Below, one piece after another: positions 20,140 through 34,219 of a stretch of DNA of 64,000 bases. Source of the stretch: Sisyra terminalis (lineage: Eukaryota; Arthropoda; Insecta; Neuroptera; Sisyridae); contig OY292278.1 in NCBI GenBank assembly GCA_958496175.1, positions 31,186,001-31,250,000 on the forward strand, written 5' to 3'. The translations under genes and the position numbers were made by a program. Position 1 is the first letter of the stretch. Every line of letters starts with the position of its first letter. The notes below the pieces were generated by a model, which was not told the origin of the DNA, made no database searches, and saw only the letters and a list, made by a program, of their open reading frames with translations.

Positions 20140-23100
20140 TACTTTTACGTCGTTTATAACGACATATTAAAATATATGTTTTAGGTAAAATGGTTTAAGA
20201 CGCAAAAATTCAATGGGAAGAAAATGCATAACTATTAATTAAACATTACTAATTTAGGACTACCTGACTTTTAACAATTTTTTTCTGTCGTAATGAGTTA
20301 TAATTAATATCAATCTAATCATAAAAAAGTGTAGAAAAAAAAACAGTAAAATCCTTTTTTACATTAACACCCTTCCAAGAACCTATAGATTCTATGCATA
20401 TATTCTGTTTAAAGTTATCTTATTTAAATTGAAGTTTTAACCTTAAGAAATTAAATTGTCATTTATTGGCTTAAAAAAATATTTCAAAGTTATACTAAAG
20501 ACAATTTATGGTTAGAGTAACTTATTAACGTAGGAAAGATTAAAAAATAGTTATTTTTCGGAAATCTATACAGAAATGTTTAGACAAATCCTCAAAGAAA
20601 TACAAAATCGCTGTTGTATGCTTTTCAAATTTCACAGGATAGTAAAGCAAAGTTGCTTTCAAAAGCATTTTCAATCTTTATCCAAGTGCTTCATTTGTTT
20701 ATTAATTCCAAATGAGTTTTTCTAATTACAAATTAAATAATTTTGAATTATCCAACTCATACCAACCAAGAACGTTTAAGCTTTAAACTATAAGGTGTTT
20801 AGAAAGGAAGTGTTACCAAATCTATAGTAGGCAGTCAAAGATCGGTCAAATATTTCTAATCAATCTTGGCCAACCAACCAAGTACTAACCAAGTAAAAGT
20901 GCTCAAAAGTATTATCCTGAAAATTTTCCACAGAGAAAACTTTATTCTGCATCACAATTTTGCAGGATTCCCCAGCACAAAAGTAAAAACCCTGAAAAAA
21001 ATGATTATTTAGGGTGGTTGTGAGACATATATAAAAAAATGTGATGTATAAAAAAATAAAGAAATAAAATAAAAAATAAATTAAAACCTTAAATGATGTT
21101 CAAAATGTGATTGTTTCACCTTAGCATGTTCCTTTTTAAGGAATAATTCAAGTTTGTTACTAGTTTAACTATTATATGTAATGGAACAATTAAAAATTCT
21201 ATTATTACACAAAAAATCTACACAAAATTTACCATTCGATTGAAAGCCCGTGCATCGTCAACATCAAAATAAATAGTATGACAACTAACAAAGTGTTATT
21301 AACTGAATTATCAATCGCTACGATAAAACAACCGTGGTACTATATATTGATCCTTCGAGCTGGATTCTATACTAATCGGTATTCTTCGCAACAAACTACA
21401 TGGACAGTTTTGTGAGCGAAGGAAAGAGCTTTATTGCATTCTGATCAAGTCCACTATCGATCCATAGATCAAATTTTTAATCTTGCTAATTTTAAAAGTA
21501 CGCTATTACTAACTTAAGGACTTACATCAATCAAAGCAAGCTTTTGTGACTATATTTTTTGGAATTTGTTGAAACACAAACAAAAAATTTATGCGAAGTT
21601 TTTGTTGACGTATTGAGGTACTACAACATTTGTTCATTTTTTGGAACACTATTCTACCCAATGAGTTTGAAGAAAAATTACTAATTCACTTTAGCTTAAT
21701 TTGGTTAATTTGATTATTTGAAAATGACGTCACATGTCACTGCTAATACAGAAATAGCGATTTTGGTGCGGTTTTGGGATTTTAAACTTTAACATAGACT
21801 TTTTTTGTACTACAATAGATTTTGGAGAATTATTAATGTACTACAATTAAAATATAGAATAATTAAATACAGTTTTCCAAAATTACTTAAATACTCTATT
21901 ATTGGGGAGAAAATCAACTTTTTCGCTTCGAAAATTAATATTATTTATATTATATTTTAGTCCAAAATAGTCTAAGAGTAGTTGAAAAGATTTTAATTAT
22001 TGTAATAATTATAAACGATGTAAACTTAACTTGGCTTTCTTTAAGTAACTAAGTCTTACATAAAATTTGCCCTTTGCCAAAAATTTTATTCTGATCTGCT
22101 TTCATAACAAGCCTAAAGACCACTTCTAATGAAATTCAAATAAAAGATAACTTCTAATGAAATTGATCAATTTTCGCAAATACTTTTTGACAAACATTAA
22201 CTTTTCTTAACATTTCCTCATTAAATTCATTCCAATACCAAAATTAGGACATTGACCTAGAAATTATATAACGCTTTTTGTATAACGATTTATAATGGTT
22301 GTGATTATGACAAATTTTTATGACTTTATTTTTCGTAGACCTTTTTTTTAAAGCATTTGTATTAAAGAAAAAACCATTGTCGATTGAAAAAATTATATAG
22401 TTTTTACATGCGTGCATGCGTTCATAATTGATTTGAATGAATTTTCTTGCCTTCTCTACCTATCAATTCTTATATTGATCGATTTTTTTTCAAGTTTTAA
22501 ATTAGATCCTTTATTATTTTTCTTTTTCTAAGTGCACCTAAACGTACATCTAACAGGTTAAACATTATACGTTTTGTCGGAATAAATGTAAAGATGTAGA
22601 TAATAGATAATATAAGTCTCAAGTCCGTCGTATCTAGCGACTTCTGACTTCTATTTTTTTTTTGTTTTAATAGTTTTGTTGGTCGCGTTTTCAGTTCACT
22701 AACCTGACTTTATAATATTTTTGTACATGTATGTATAGTGCATATATAGATATAGATTTGTAAAAAGACTACTTTATCGCATAAGTATAATAATGCTAGA
22801 ATAAGCACTGATAGTATCAGCCATACCGAAAAAAACTTTCTTCAGATCACATACTTACTAGTATAGAAGTTACACTGGCTAGGTTTTATAAATTAGCAAA
22901 TAAAAAGGAAGAAAAAAGAAATGAGAATCATTACTTTAATATCTCATATTTGAAAAGATAATCCATTCCTAGTATAGTAACCGATAGTAGTTTACATCGC
23001 AAATAAAAACGTGGTAGGTTACATAAAACCCGCAGGCCACAGGTTAGCTATAGCTGGTCTATATTATAGTCTACACGAATATCTGAAATAAGCAGTGGTA

Positions 23101-23770
23101 ATATTTTCTTTTGGATACAAAAATATACTTGACCATATAAGTACATTAAAGTATGCAATATGCATGTATGTATTTGACTGTATAATATGATTATACGTTG
23201 TAGATCTTCAGAAGCGACTTTTATAATGGAAAGAAATTGTATTGTGGTTTTTCAAAGAGCATAAAATATGGCACGTCAGACCTGTTTCATATCGGGGATT
23301 TCATTCAATTCGGGATATGTGGTTATAAAATATAATTTATATACGAAGATAACCTATTATTATATGGGGTGCTAAAGTTAAATTGTCTTTATAATCGAAT
23401 GTTTACGATCACTGATTAGACTGCAATAAATTGGAAATTAAAATACATAGAATATAATATGCCTGAAGAATGTGCTGTTTAAATTTCTGTTACCGTCCAT
23501 TTTGGCTGATTTGTGAAATCCACTGAGATATAATATGTAAATAAGAAAGGATGAAAAAATGTTTTACTTGTTCTGTCACATTTTTTGTGAACTTTTCCCT
23601 TTATATCACATTAGAACAATATTTTGTAAACTCCAAATAGTTTTATTTTAGTTAATTTATTATCTTTCAAAAATAATATTTTTCTCAGTTCGACATATTT
23701 TTTTTGTGTGTATAACTTGCGAGCATTTTTTGCAGGGTTGTCCGATTTTAATAATTATTTCCTTTTATTC
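20140..23770. other. gene-free AT-rich stretch
   Basis: No exon with paired splice signals, RNA gene or clear repeat structure was recognised. Confidence 0.4.
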
Positions 23771-23777
23771 AATAGTA

Positions 23778-23850
23778 CACCAGTGGTACTTACCCTGGGT
23801 TCAATAGAACTAACTAATTTTAATTCGGCGTCAAAGAAATACTCAACAAC
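23778..23850 (+). mobile_element. hAT-like MITE end
   Basis: ccagtggtacttaccctggg followed by ttcaatagaac resembles the element end at 55588. The other terminus was not located. Confidence 0.3.
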
Positions 23851-23859
23851 ATTTACTTA

Positions 23860-25630
23860 GAGAACTTACTCACATAATAAAAAAAAACTTTTACAAAAGT
23901 CTCACTACGGCTTGCATACCAATTGTACGTTATTGTAAGCTGATTTTCAAATTCATACTTTAATGATAATTTTTGGTGTTTGATAGTTTAGCGCCGACTC
24001 AATATCTGGCATATATTATTATTCGTTAATTAATTGTGTCTCGGAAATAAATAAAATATTTATCAATGTTAAATCTCAAATCAGTAATATTTACCTTCTT
24101 AATTTGCCAATGGTCTTATTGAACCTTTTGAAAACATTTACCATAAGATTTTTTTTTCATTAAGAAAAACGTTAGTTTGTCGGGACTTTACCTTTAGAAT
24201 AATTCGAAGCAATACGTTTGAAACTTTCTTTAACGTTTTTTCTCACACGTCTCAAATGATTCATTATATTATTAAAAAGATGGGTAATTGACCGAAATAT
24301 AAAGCAATAATTAAATTAGAAACGATATTGATTAACTTGCGTGACATTTAAAAATACCAAGAATAATTAAGCTAGTCATTCAGACAATATTTTTCTTCAA
24401 AGAACCAAAAAATTTAAAATGATCGTTTAATGGAAGTAGAAATAATGTGAATAATTGAAGCGTGGAGACAATTTATATTCCGACTCAAGTTTAAATATGT
24501 AACAAAGATTCTTAATGTCTATGCTTCAGAAAGTCAGCAGTGCTGCTTCATGAAAAAATCTATACATAAAAAGTGATGTCCGGTTGGCTTTTTGTTTTAC
24601 GTTTAATAAAGAGAAAAAATATTGTGTAGGTCGCTATTGAAAGTGAAAAATAAACGCAAATCTTGACACATAAAAATTATTGTATCAATTTGTTGTATTG
24701 TATAACGACAATGTTAAAAACATCTGAGGACAATAGATGTGGTGCTAATCTGTAATGTAAATCTTTAGTACCTAGACAGACATGTTAGCATTGCTGAATG
24801 TTTCTACATGAAGATGAGCACATGCAAGGCCTTTTGTGCAATCATAATTTAGAAAACGAACAAGGGATGCTGTATCCGTGAAAATGTCAAGATTGCCGAC
24901 GAAATATAGTGACAGAAATCGGATAACATTGCATCTTTGAAAACTTATTTTAAGTCTGACTTATAGAAAAGCTGTTTTCAGAAAAAAAAAATCCGCATAT
25001 TCCTACAAACTTCAACGATACTATCAAAAATCTCACACGTTTAAAAATAAAATGACATTGAGTTATAATGACTTCATTTGGATATTTTTACATGAAGGTA
25101 CACACCAGGGTTGTAAGCTCGTGAAGTTGATTTGCATATTTCCAGGAATTTATAACACTGAATTCCAAAGCTTCTAGTTTTTATACGTAGAACATATATA
25201 TTTTTTTCAATTTATATCAACTAAGATATTTATAAGAATGGTGTAAAGAAATTTTCGATAATTTCGAGTTAATCTTGATTAATAATCTTGTTATATATGT
25301 TTTATGTTTACTTTGCTAGTTAATTTTTTACGTAGTTTTGTTTTGACAAAGTAAATCGAAGGCAATTTTTGAAACTTTTGTTAAAGTTGTCACACATTTT
25401 TCATCCTTTTTGTTTTATATTTCTTTTTAAATAAAATAATTTTTATTACGGTTCAATAATATGGAAATTTTTACTATGTTGTACGTTTTTCAAAACTAAG
25501 GCTTTTTCTGACCTTCATAAATAAATGTTCTAAAGTATTGGTGATCGATTTTAATGCTATAATAAAAACTGGTTAAAATGCAATGGACCCGCCGAATTCG
25601 TAAGGGTTATATCATTTATTCGATTCGTAT
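23860..25630. other. gene-free AT-rich stretch
   Basis: No supported gene, RNA or element was seen between the hAT-like end and the inverted-repeat arm that starts at 25638. Confidence 0.4.
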
Positions 25631-25637
25631 GTTTTGG

Positions 25638-26035
25638 GTGTAGTGTTCGACAAAAACTAGTTTTTATGACCGAAATCGAAACCGAATTTCGGAATCAGTC
25701 TCAGTTTCGGCCGAAACCGAAATTTCTATACAATCACATGTATTTGTAGGGAAAAATAATTAATAATAATTAATTAGTCCGCCTTTACTTTTAAATCTTA
25801 TACGTATTTATTAATCAAGACTCTGATTTTTAAATTAATTATTAACAATTTATTATAACTTCTTATTTCAAAAAAAAATATCATATTTAAACTTCTTAAA
25901 ATAAGAAATTGATTAGAAAGAAATACAACTAATATTATTTTTTAATATTGCTTACAAATAAAATAAAAGTTACAAAACAAAATTGATTTTTACCTAACAA
26001 GTTTAGGTACACAAAACAGAAAATACTCTTTGTTA
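25638..26035 (+). repeat. left arm of a 380-bp inverted-repeat pair
   Basis: It starts tgtagtgttcgacaaaaact, continues with a Pu/Py-skewed ccgaaaccgaaat stretch, and ends near tttaggtacacaaaacagaa. The reverse complement of 33450-33825 matches it over several blocks. The tagtg.. end with ccgaaac tracts looks hAT-like. Confidence 0.6.
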
Positions 26036-26897
26036 CATCATAAATACTAAACTTTAATCAGTTTTCTGTCGAACTGAAAAAAAAAATATTAAAAATAATT
26101 TTTATAAACCGATAATTATCAGTACTTATAATTAAAGAATCTAATTTTATAAGCTAAAAACAATAATTTTTCAATATATTCATCTCGCAAATACATCATT
26201 TTCTTTTTCATTGCTTTATCTTCCCTTGTGTGAAATTGGTTCACATAATTTTAGTATTTTTTTTATTCGACAGAATTTGTATATCAAAACATAAAAATTC
26301 AAGACAGACATATATTTTCTTAACCTTGCCATTCACCAGGACTTTCTTATTTCTTGAATCCTTATAAATAAAAAAAATAGTAGAATAATTTTTATATAAT
26401 ATATAGATAGAATAATTTTTGTATAATATATTTTTAACTTTTCTTTTGAAAAAACATTCTGGTTTTGTATAGATAGCCCAAAGGTGTGATAAATTGAATT
26501 AGAACTGACGAAAATGGAAAGTGAAAAGCGAAAAGTAACTAATTTTGAGTTGAGCCAGCGAAAGTCTGAAAAACCCTAATCAATTATTTAAAACATGGAA
26601 TGATGACAATTAAAGGTTAGCTTGCAATAATTGCAACATTTTTTTTCGTTATTCGTCTTATCTGTTTTAATAATTATTGTTTATTATTTATTTGACACCG
26701 ATTCAAAGTAGTTAGTTTCATTAATTTGAGAGCTTAATTATAAAGAATGAATAAAATATTGGTACAAGTAGCTTTTATATAAGCTTCTATCTGACAACGT
26801 CTTATTCTGTATTTATTAATTTTTTTGTTAGGTTTGCAAGTAAATCGGTGTAGTGAAATTTTAGCAATAAAAGAGAATTTAGATGATGTCAGACCTA

Positions 26898-27291
26898 AGG
26901 TGTGATTTTATGCTGACGCTTGACGCTGATTTCAAGCGTCAAATGTGGTGACGTGATATGATTTCGCCCAATACGCTATCTCAATAAAAAGCAACAATTA
27001 ACGTTTTAACACTCCCGAAAATATACAATCAAACTCAATACCAATCGATATAGAGAAGCAAAAAGTTTACTCCAAAGAGGTTGAGGATAATATATTTAGA
27101 TCGGTAATTTCATGTTCGATTCTTCTGACTTGCTTAAGGGTAACTTATTTCACCAGTATCGGTAGGCACTGAATTTAAAGCTCAAACTTTATGCTGGTTT
27201 TCATCTAAATGGTTCTTGGTTCGAAATTATACCACGTGACCAAATTTACCGCTGGAATTCAGCACCAAGCGTCAGCATGAAATCGCATCCT
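26898..27291. mobile_element. MITE with about 60-bp TIRs
   Basis: The left end aggtgtgattttatgctgac and the right end (reverse: aggatgcgatttcatgctga) are inverted, continuing into gcgtcaaatgtggtgacgtg and a diverged partner. The TIR resembles that of 41506-42127 (agatgcattttcatgc ... gacaaatgtggtcacat), so both belong to one family. Confidence 0.65.
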
Positions 27292-27299
27292 GAAAACAA

Positions 27300-29925
27300 C
27301 AAAATCCTCGAAAGTAATGGAGAGAAATGAATAGTGACTCTTTTACTTTATTAGATGAAACTAAAATCTCCAGTATCTTCCTCGTGGAGTCAATTAGAGA
27401 CAAACAAACGCCAGAAAGACCAATGCTTTGTGTAGGATACTCTTTTGTCCCAGGGTTGCGAAATCAGTCCCGAAAACGGACAGCAACAGGAGACCACTGC
27501 ATTCAAGGCTTTTCGGGGCATCGTCTGTAAAACCATCATGTCGTTGCCATGATAATTGTCAATCTTTCGCGTTAAGGAAGCGTTAGAAAAATAGGAAGTA
27601 AGTTAGGCTTAGGTTTGAAAATTTTAAGTTAAATTTACTTTGGATTCAGTAAAAATCTGTAGATTTATAAGTACAAAATCATGTGGTTACTACATCAAAT
27701 TATTGTTATAATTTACAAGGTTTAATAAGATGTATGTTTATTTCCGACAATAAGATAGATTATGAGTTAAAATTAAGATATTAACTGAATAATTTATTAA
27801 TGTATGTACAATTTGTTCGTGGAGTAACCTGAAAAAAAAGCAATCATAAAACATCGGGGGGTTATATAAAAACATAAAAAAGCTAAAGTTTATAATTTCA
27901 AACCCCGTTAAATAAATGTTAAATGAATTTCAAAAGTATACAAATAGGGGCTTATAAATTGTTTTTATTGTGTTGTATTGGTTATTTTTTTACTTATCTG
28001 TACATCCTTGTATAAACTAAGGCTTATTTATTTATTATCCGGAATCTCTTACATTGTTCACGCTTGATTACGTTGAATTTTTTTGTCTATCATCAAAAAA
28101 TCAATTAAACGGCAAACGGTTGCATTAAGTTCAAGAAAGATGGAGCTGCCAAGGCTTTGAAGCCATGAAAAAATATAAGCATTTGGGAGAATGTTCGATA
28201 CTTTTGGCCTTGCAACCATAAATCTTAAAAAGGCCTTACATAGTTCAACTCGTCTGAAAAGATGACAAATTAAAATTGAATTGTCTTTTAAATTTGACAA
28301 TAACTTTCACACCAATTTACATAAATCAATCAAATTTTCAAGTATACCGAATAATGTGGAATGCAGGAAGACAATTACTTGCCAAAAATGACCGTGATAA
28401 ATTGCTACTAGATATTTTCCCTCGGCTTAGAGCGATTTGAATTATTCAATTAAAAATAGAATAAAATCGAATGTTGATTACAACGTTAAAAGTTAGTGAA
28501 CCGAGAATAATTGGCAAACATTTTATTAAGAATTTATACTTTCATTTCTGGTGAGATAACGTATGAGAGAAACGTATGTATAAAAGAAATATGGAAAAAT
28601 ATTTCTTATCAGGAACTATTTAACGGAAATTGCACCAATATAAAGAAAATTGTATGTAGAATATTTAACATTTTAATGAAACCACATGATAATTTAAATC
28701 GGTACAATTTCCTCCATATGATGGAGAATGTAACCACCAATCACAACCTTGATATTTAAAACATAGTATTTTTTTCAATCCAAGGATACATATAACAGAA
28801 ATGCAAAGAGCTATTAATTTTCAAACCTGATTTATTTCAGAAAAAAAAAATAATAAATTTGAAAAATTAATCTTTTAAAGTGTATTTCTTTTTAGTAACG
28901 ATTTATTAAGTGCAGTAATTGAAAACAAAAATGGACAGATTCTAAATGAAATTTAGCCCATAGATTTAAAAAAATTAAACTACCTAAAGTTTAATCTTCT
29001 CCAAACTTATAATTTTCCTCTTGGGTAAAACAAAAGACTTCAGTTTAATTAAAATGGCTATTAAGTTTATGTAAAAAGTAATAGCAGGAGAAGCATGTGC
29101 AATTCATTATTCTTTTTGGTTCATTTTTACAGTTCTGGGGTAATCCATATATCTTGGTCATTTTTTTTTCATTTATGACGCTCAATATACCTCACAAAGG
29201 TGTAGCATAGGCGTAATTAGTATTAGTATAGAGGTGTAGTTGACCTTAAAATTGATTCGGAAATCTTATCTCTCTTATACTGTTATTTCACTTCAATGAA
29301 CTCGAATAAAATGGAAGTTGTCCTAATGCACTTGATCAACTTAGGTAGACAGATAGAATCTCCAAAATTTGAGGTGATTTCTGGGACCATTACGAAAGCA
29401 TTAGCTATACGCAACAATGATCCTCTATACTACACCTCTATGATCTCTACTTCAAAATTTCGGTATTACCAACCAACTATCACGAAGTATAGATACCAGA
29501 AGTCAGAACGGTATAAGCTTTTTTACAATATTCATGTACACATTAACAGACCCAGGATATAGTCCTCTTTAATGTTACTAACAGCATAAGTCTCCAGAAC
29601 GTGCCTAACATTAAGGTTTTAATAAGACACGTCAATCTTGCAATTAAGGAAAATATATCAAAATGTGGTGCTGTCATAATTAATGTGTTTTCAGTACTAA
29701 AATCGAAACTTATGCAAGGACACTAAGGTAACGAAAGTTAGTACTCCAGACACCTTGTGGTAACGGCATACTATCTTGACAAATTTTCCATCATGCAGAA
29801 GATTGGAATTTACAGTTTTTAATAACAACTACATTAAAAAATTATCTTTTTATTATTACAACTATGTATCTATTTATTTTTTACCCATTATACGGGAACA
29901 CCCCTTTAAAACAATTAATGTTTTT
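27300..29925. other. mostly gene-free; two unrecognised open frames
   Basis: Frames at 27327-27530 (67 codons, locally higher GC) and 29296-29562 (88 codons from an ATG) stand out slightly from the AT background. Neither has recognisable motifs, splice context or a promoter, so I do not call genes. Confidence 0.35.
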
Positions 29926-29930
29926 TTTTA

Positions 29931-30076
29931 TTGTTAATTACCATCGCTTTATAACTACTCAAATCTTTAGTGACTCTAGGGTTAATATAAATCCGTAAAT
30001 CGATAAATATCAAAAATTTGCTTGATTTTGGAGATTGATTCGAGCCCAATACGTACCAGTTTTGGAGCGGCCACCT
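29931..30076 (-). mobile_element. tRNA-derived SINE, 5'-truncated
   Basis: On the minus strand it runs from gtggccgctccaaaact through a degenerate B box (gggctcgaatc) and the family body (aaccctagagtcactaaag, agtagttataaagcgatgg) to a caat tail. It matches the two plus-strand copies at 48641 and 50678. Confidence 0.75.
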
Positions 30077-30099
30077 TAATCAATCGAAAAATTTTGTAC

Positions 30100-30990
30100 T
30101 GCAAAAATATTGAAGCATAGTAAAAATTGCATAGTCATTTAAACCCGTCGTTTGAAATTCAAATAGGCAAACATTTTTAGCAACTTGATAAATGATTAAA
30201 ACCTAGATAAATGAAATTATCACAAAAATATAAAATGTAAATAGTTTACGCTTGGTATCTTTTTATATCAAAGATAAAAAACCGACCTTGTTCTCAGCAT
30301 ATTTGATTCAAATAATACGGTAATGACAGTTATATTTCTCACATATTATTTTATGTTCCAATCTTACTTCAGAGACGCCTTTCTAATGATACCTATATAC
30401 ACTCGAATGTAACAAAACATTTTTGATGCACGAATATAAATCAAATGAAAAAATAAAAAATCAACACAATATTTACTTTTTTAATTATTTCTAAAGTCAC
30501 TTCAATATCACTCGTCATTTCGCGACTATCGGTCCACTTTTGTATAATTGTATAACTATTTGTATAATTGGTTGTAATACTAATATTAGTTCTTTAATTT
30601 GGTCTTATATTTATATTTGGTTAAGTTTATGCATTTTATTGTTGCCCAACAATGCATGTTACGCAACACCTTAATTTGGTCATATTTGATTATAGCGCGT
30701 AATTATTTAGTTATTAGTCATTTTCACTTTAAATTTTATTTAGTAGTCCGGTTACCTTTAAAAGCTCTATGGTCCTTCCTTCTCTGTCCCTATTACTAAG
30801 CATATTCCTAAAGTCGTAATCTAATCATCACTTCTTCCTCCAGTAGGCTAGAATTGTACAGTCGATTAGAAGATACACAATTAAGGCTTCGCCCCTCTGC
30901 GTTATAAGTTAATGGATCAGGTGTGTCCTATTCTGAGTCTTGTTATGGCCACTGCGTGGTTTCTTGGCATGGATTTGATTGAGGATATAA
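30100..30990. other. gene-free stretch
   Basis: No supported gene or element. Confidence 0.35.
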
Positions 30991-30999
30991 CCTGGACTG

Positions 31000-31640
31000 A
31001 TATGTATATATGAATAGACCATGCATATAGCGTCAACTAGAAATAAAAAAAATCTAGTGTGAATACAGTTATACAATTTATGGTGACTAAAAGCAACAGC
31101 TAACAATCAAGTGCTGCTGAGCGTCAACTTACACAGACAAGCGCTTGTAATAAGCGCCTGAAAGAAACTTTAGTCGGCCATACTAGAGAAGAGAGATTTA
31201 TATGTTTAAGTTATTACATAGCTAGGGTAGAACCCGTTAGACTCCATTTTAATGGAAAGTATTACGGACAGAGATCAGCTGCTTTAACTACAACGAAATG
31301 CAATTTTGGTGGAGAAAAGTGAGTAAGCGAGACATGTTGAGCATAGTAGTTCAAATACAACGTAATTTGTAATATGCATGGAATGGATGCGGATGGAGTG
31401 AGAGAGACTATTTATCTGCACCAACAAAAACGTTTCACCGATCAACAATCTTAATTTAGAAGGTTATATCTGTCTCCTTATATCTGTCTAAGGTTATATC
31501 TGTGTGGACACTTCCACACAGGCGCTGTTACATTTTACTAAGTTCACTCCAAATTTGTACCCAGGTAGACGGCGTTGGCATTTGCGTTTAGTGCGATTTG
31601 TCATTTACTGTACAGTGCACTATTCATTTATATAAATCAG
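31000..31640. mobile_element. rearranged foldback MITE
   Basis: The left part has the outer arm of the 9250 family (tgaatagaccatgcatatag, tctagtgtg, aacagctaacaatcaagtgc). The right part (about 31540-31640), read in reverse, matches the interior of the 13690 copy (tataaatgaatagtgcac, gggtacaaatttgga). The right arm was not found. Confidence 0.5.
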
Positions 31641-31699
31641 TGGAAATGAGTATCTCACCATAGCTAAGTTTTGAGGTGTATTTCTCCATATAATGTCCC

Positions 31700-33060
31700 A
31701 AGAATTTTAAACTTTAATCATGATTTGTTTATTTCAGTCTTTATTAATTTATTGCTTTACGAATTTTAAATATTAAATAATTTTTTTAGGGACAAGAAAT
31801 CATTATTACAAATATTCCAAAAATAAAATGTCGAATTTCCATACCAAAATCCGTAAATGATATTTCGATTATTTAAGCATGAAAACTTCTTGAGAATCAT
31901 TCAACCTTTAAGTAAAAATTTTGAAAGAAATCTTCTTTTCATTTAAATATAAAAAGTTACACACCAATATTAAAAACCAAAGAAGTTATATTTCAAAACA
32001 CAAATACATATTAATTAGTCACCACATGCACAACGACCTTAATGATTCAAACGATGGACTATAGATAATTTCTCAAACCTGATTACTTTTAAGTCAAGTA
32101 ATTAATTAAAAAGACCGAAACGTCTTTTGAAAAGAAGATCGTTTCATTTAACGATATTCTATCGGAAAATGGTTAAGGCATAAGAAATCAAATTACGAAA
32201 CGATTGAGTAAGTTTTACCTAGCTTTAGGTTCAAAAATAAATTTCGACAAATGACAAAACTTTTTATGAACTCATCGTCAAAATTTGTCCCTGATATCGA
32301 AATGAAGATATCACGAGTGTTACTTTTAATTTCATCAAAAATGTGGGTCATATATTGGAGCCATATTATGTTGCTAGTATCATTTTCGAGATTCTCCTCA
32401 TTTAAATAATCTCTTATTGCATCATACCGTCGATTTTTCAGAGATTGTTACATTTTTAATTTATTTTAATAGCCTTATGAATCAATAACGTTGAGAAAGT
32501 AACAAAAAATGGCTAATGAACGTTTTCAGTGACTTAATTAATTTGACTTTCATTTTATTGCAGACTCATTATTTCATCAACATTGGCAGTCTGACATCAT
32601 TTTCATTTATATTTTACATATTTTTGATTTATTGATATAAAAAATATAGACGAAAATGACCACTGTTGGTACTCAAAACTTAATTATTATTCTCTTAAGT
32701 ATTCTCTTAAGGCCAGGTTGAAAGACGTCCGGTTTTGACCGGATATAGTATCTAATTCAATATAAAATTATTGTATATTATAACGATGGATTGATTTCTA
32801 TGAAAATTAAAATATAGTGGTTCAAATAGTTATTTTGATTCGTCACAAGAATAAATTTTGCAAATCAATGATCAAATACTCGCTATATTTTTTTAATATG
32901 AATTTGAACTAAAAAGGTATAAGATATCAATATTTTTTTTAATTTCTTTTACACGTTGGTTCATAAAATTTTATTTGCAAATGATTATTCCCCTTGATAT
33001 TTATAAAAATTTGATTCTGGAGCGCCCATTTTTAATTACTTTTTCACAAAAATCTACTCC
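31700..33060. other. gene-free stretch
   Basis: AT-rich, nothing recognised. Confidence 0.35.
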
Positions 33061-33103
33061 TATGTCAGAGTTAACACGAATAATTTCAGATTTGGAAGGT
33101 TTT

Positions 33104-33420
33104 TGAACGCAAAATGCGGCAATTCTGTCAATTAAACAAGCTATCAAGATGAAAATGAGCTTCATAGCTAAGAATTACTTTGATCAAAAAATTAGTATTT
33201 GATTATGACGGATTATTTGACAATAAATATGCATTATTGTTTCGTGTATTGGTTTTCGACAATTTTATTTGAGTTTCCTGAACTCAAAATGCGGCAATTT
33301 TTTCAATTAATTATGCTATCAAGGCAAAAATGATCTTCATCACTAAGGATTATTTTCCTCGAAAAATTAGTATTTGATTTTGAAGGATTTTTTCACAACA
33401 AAATTGCATTTTTGTGATGA
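33104..33420 (+). repeat. tandem duplication, period about 176 bp
   Basis: caaaatgcggcaatt begins near 33110 and recurs near 33286. Both units continue with gctatcaag, ttcat..ctaag, and aaaaattagtatttgatt. The copies have diverged by substitutions and small indels. Non-coding. Confidence 0.75.
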
Positions 33421-33449
33421 CTTATAGTGCTTTACTTTTACTAACCCTA

Positions 33450-33825
33450 CTATTCTATTCTATGCTTTCTATTTTGTGTACCTAAACATATTAGGTAAAA
33501 AGTAATTTTATTTTGTAACTTTTTTTAATTTTGTATGGTCTTCGTAACAAATATTAAAAAAAATATTAGATGCATTTCTTTGAAATCAACCCCGTATTTC
33601 AACATAAATAATTAATTTATTTGAAATGAGAAATTATTATATGTTATGCTAATGCTAAGCTCAAATATTAGGGACTAAATGATTAATGAATACCAATAGG
33701 ATTTAAAAGTTAAGACTGACTAATTATGATTAACTTTTTTTTCTACGAAAACATGAACATATTGCTTTGATGCCGAAACTCGGTTTCGGCCGTAAAAACT
33801 AATTTCGGTCGGGCACTACAAATTA
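33450..33825 (-). repeat. right arm of a 380-bp inverted-repeat pair
   Basis: Reverse partner of 25638-26035. Reading inward from 33825 it gives tgtagtgcccgaccgaaatt, then ggccgaaaccgagtttcgg, and further in ttaggtacacaaaatagaaa. Either it closes an 8.2-kb element or it is an independent copy in inverted orientation. Confidence 0.6.
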
Positions 33826-34119
33826 ATCCCTTAAAAAGCAATTCCTACGGAGTGGAACTTTAGGGCACAGCATCCAACTCAAACGTGAACATAATTCAAA
33901 AATTTCAATCCAAAGTTCTGCTGATAATAATTGGTGCACCATGGTACATAAATAATCGGAGAATTCATGACACCTACAAATGGATCATGTAAAGAATGTG
34001 ATCCCTTGGTGAACGCAGGCTTATCAAACTAGACTTAAGGATACAGATTTTGAATAAGGGTACATATTAAGGGTGATATTCAGCATCTCAAAAGAGTATA
34101 CATACTCGAGTGGACATAC

Positions 34120-34215
34120 CAATTCCAGTGAAAAAATTTCCAGTAACTGCAGGGTTTGAACCCAAACCTATCGGCGTATTAATCGATAACAATGGCTACT
34201 GTCACTAAAGGATTA
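34120..34215 (-). mobile_element. possible tRNA-like SINE remnant
   Basis: On the minus strand gccgataggtttgggttcaa then accctg resembles the box B region of the SINE copies (ctgataggtgttgggttcga). No good A box and no shared 3' body, so this is weak. Confidence 0.25.
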
Positions 34216-34219
34216 TGAA

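Noticed and set aside
27327..27530. 67-codon plus-strand frame with higher GC
   Set aside because: No recognisable domain, no transcription signals, and it lies just beside a MITE. Perhaps an old TE fragment.
29296..29562. 88-codon plus-strand frame
   Set aside because: ATG-started but without promoter, splice or motif support in an AT-rich repeat-laden stretch.
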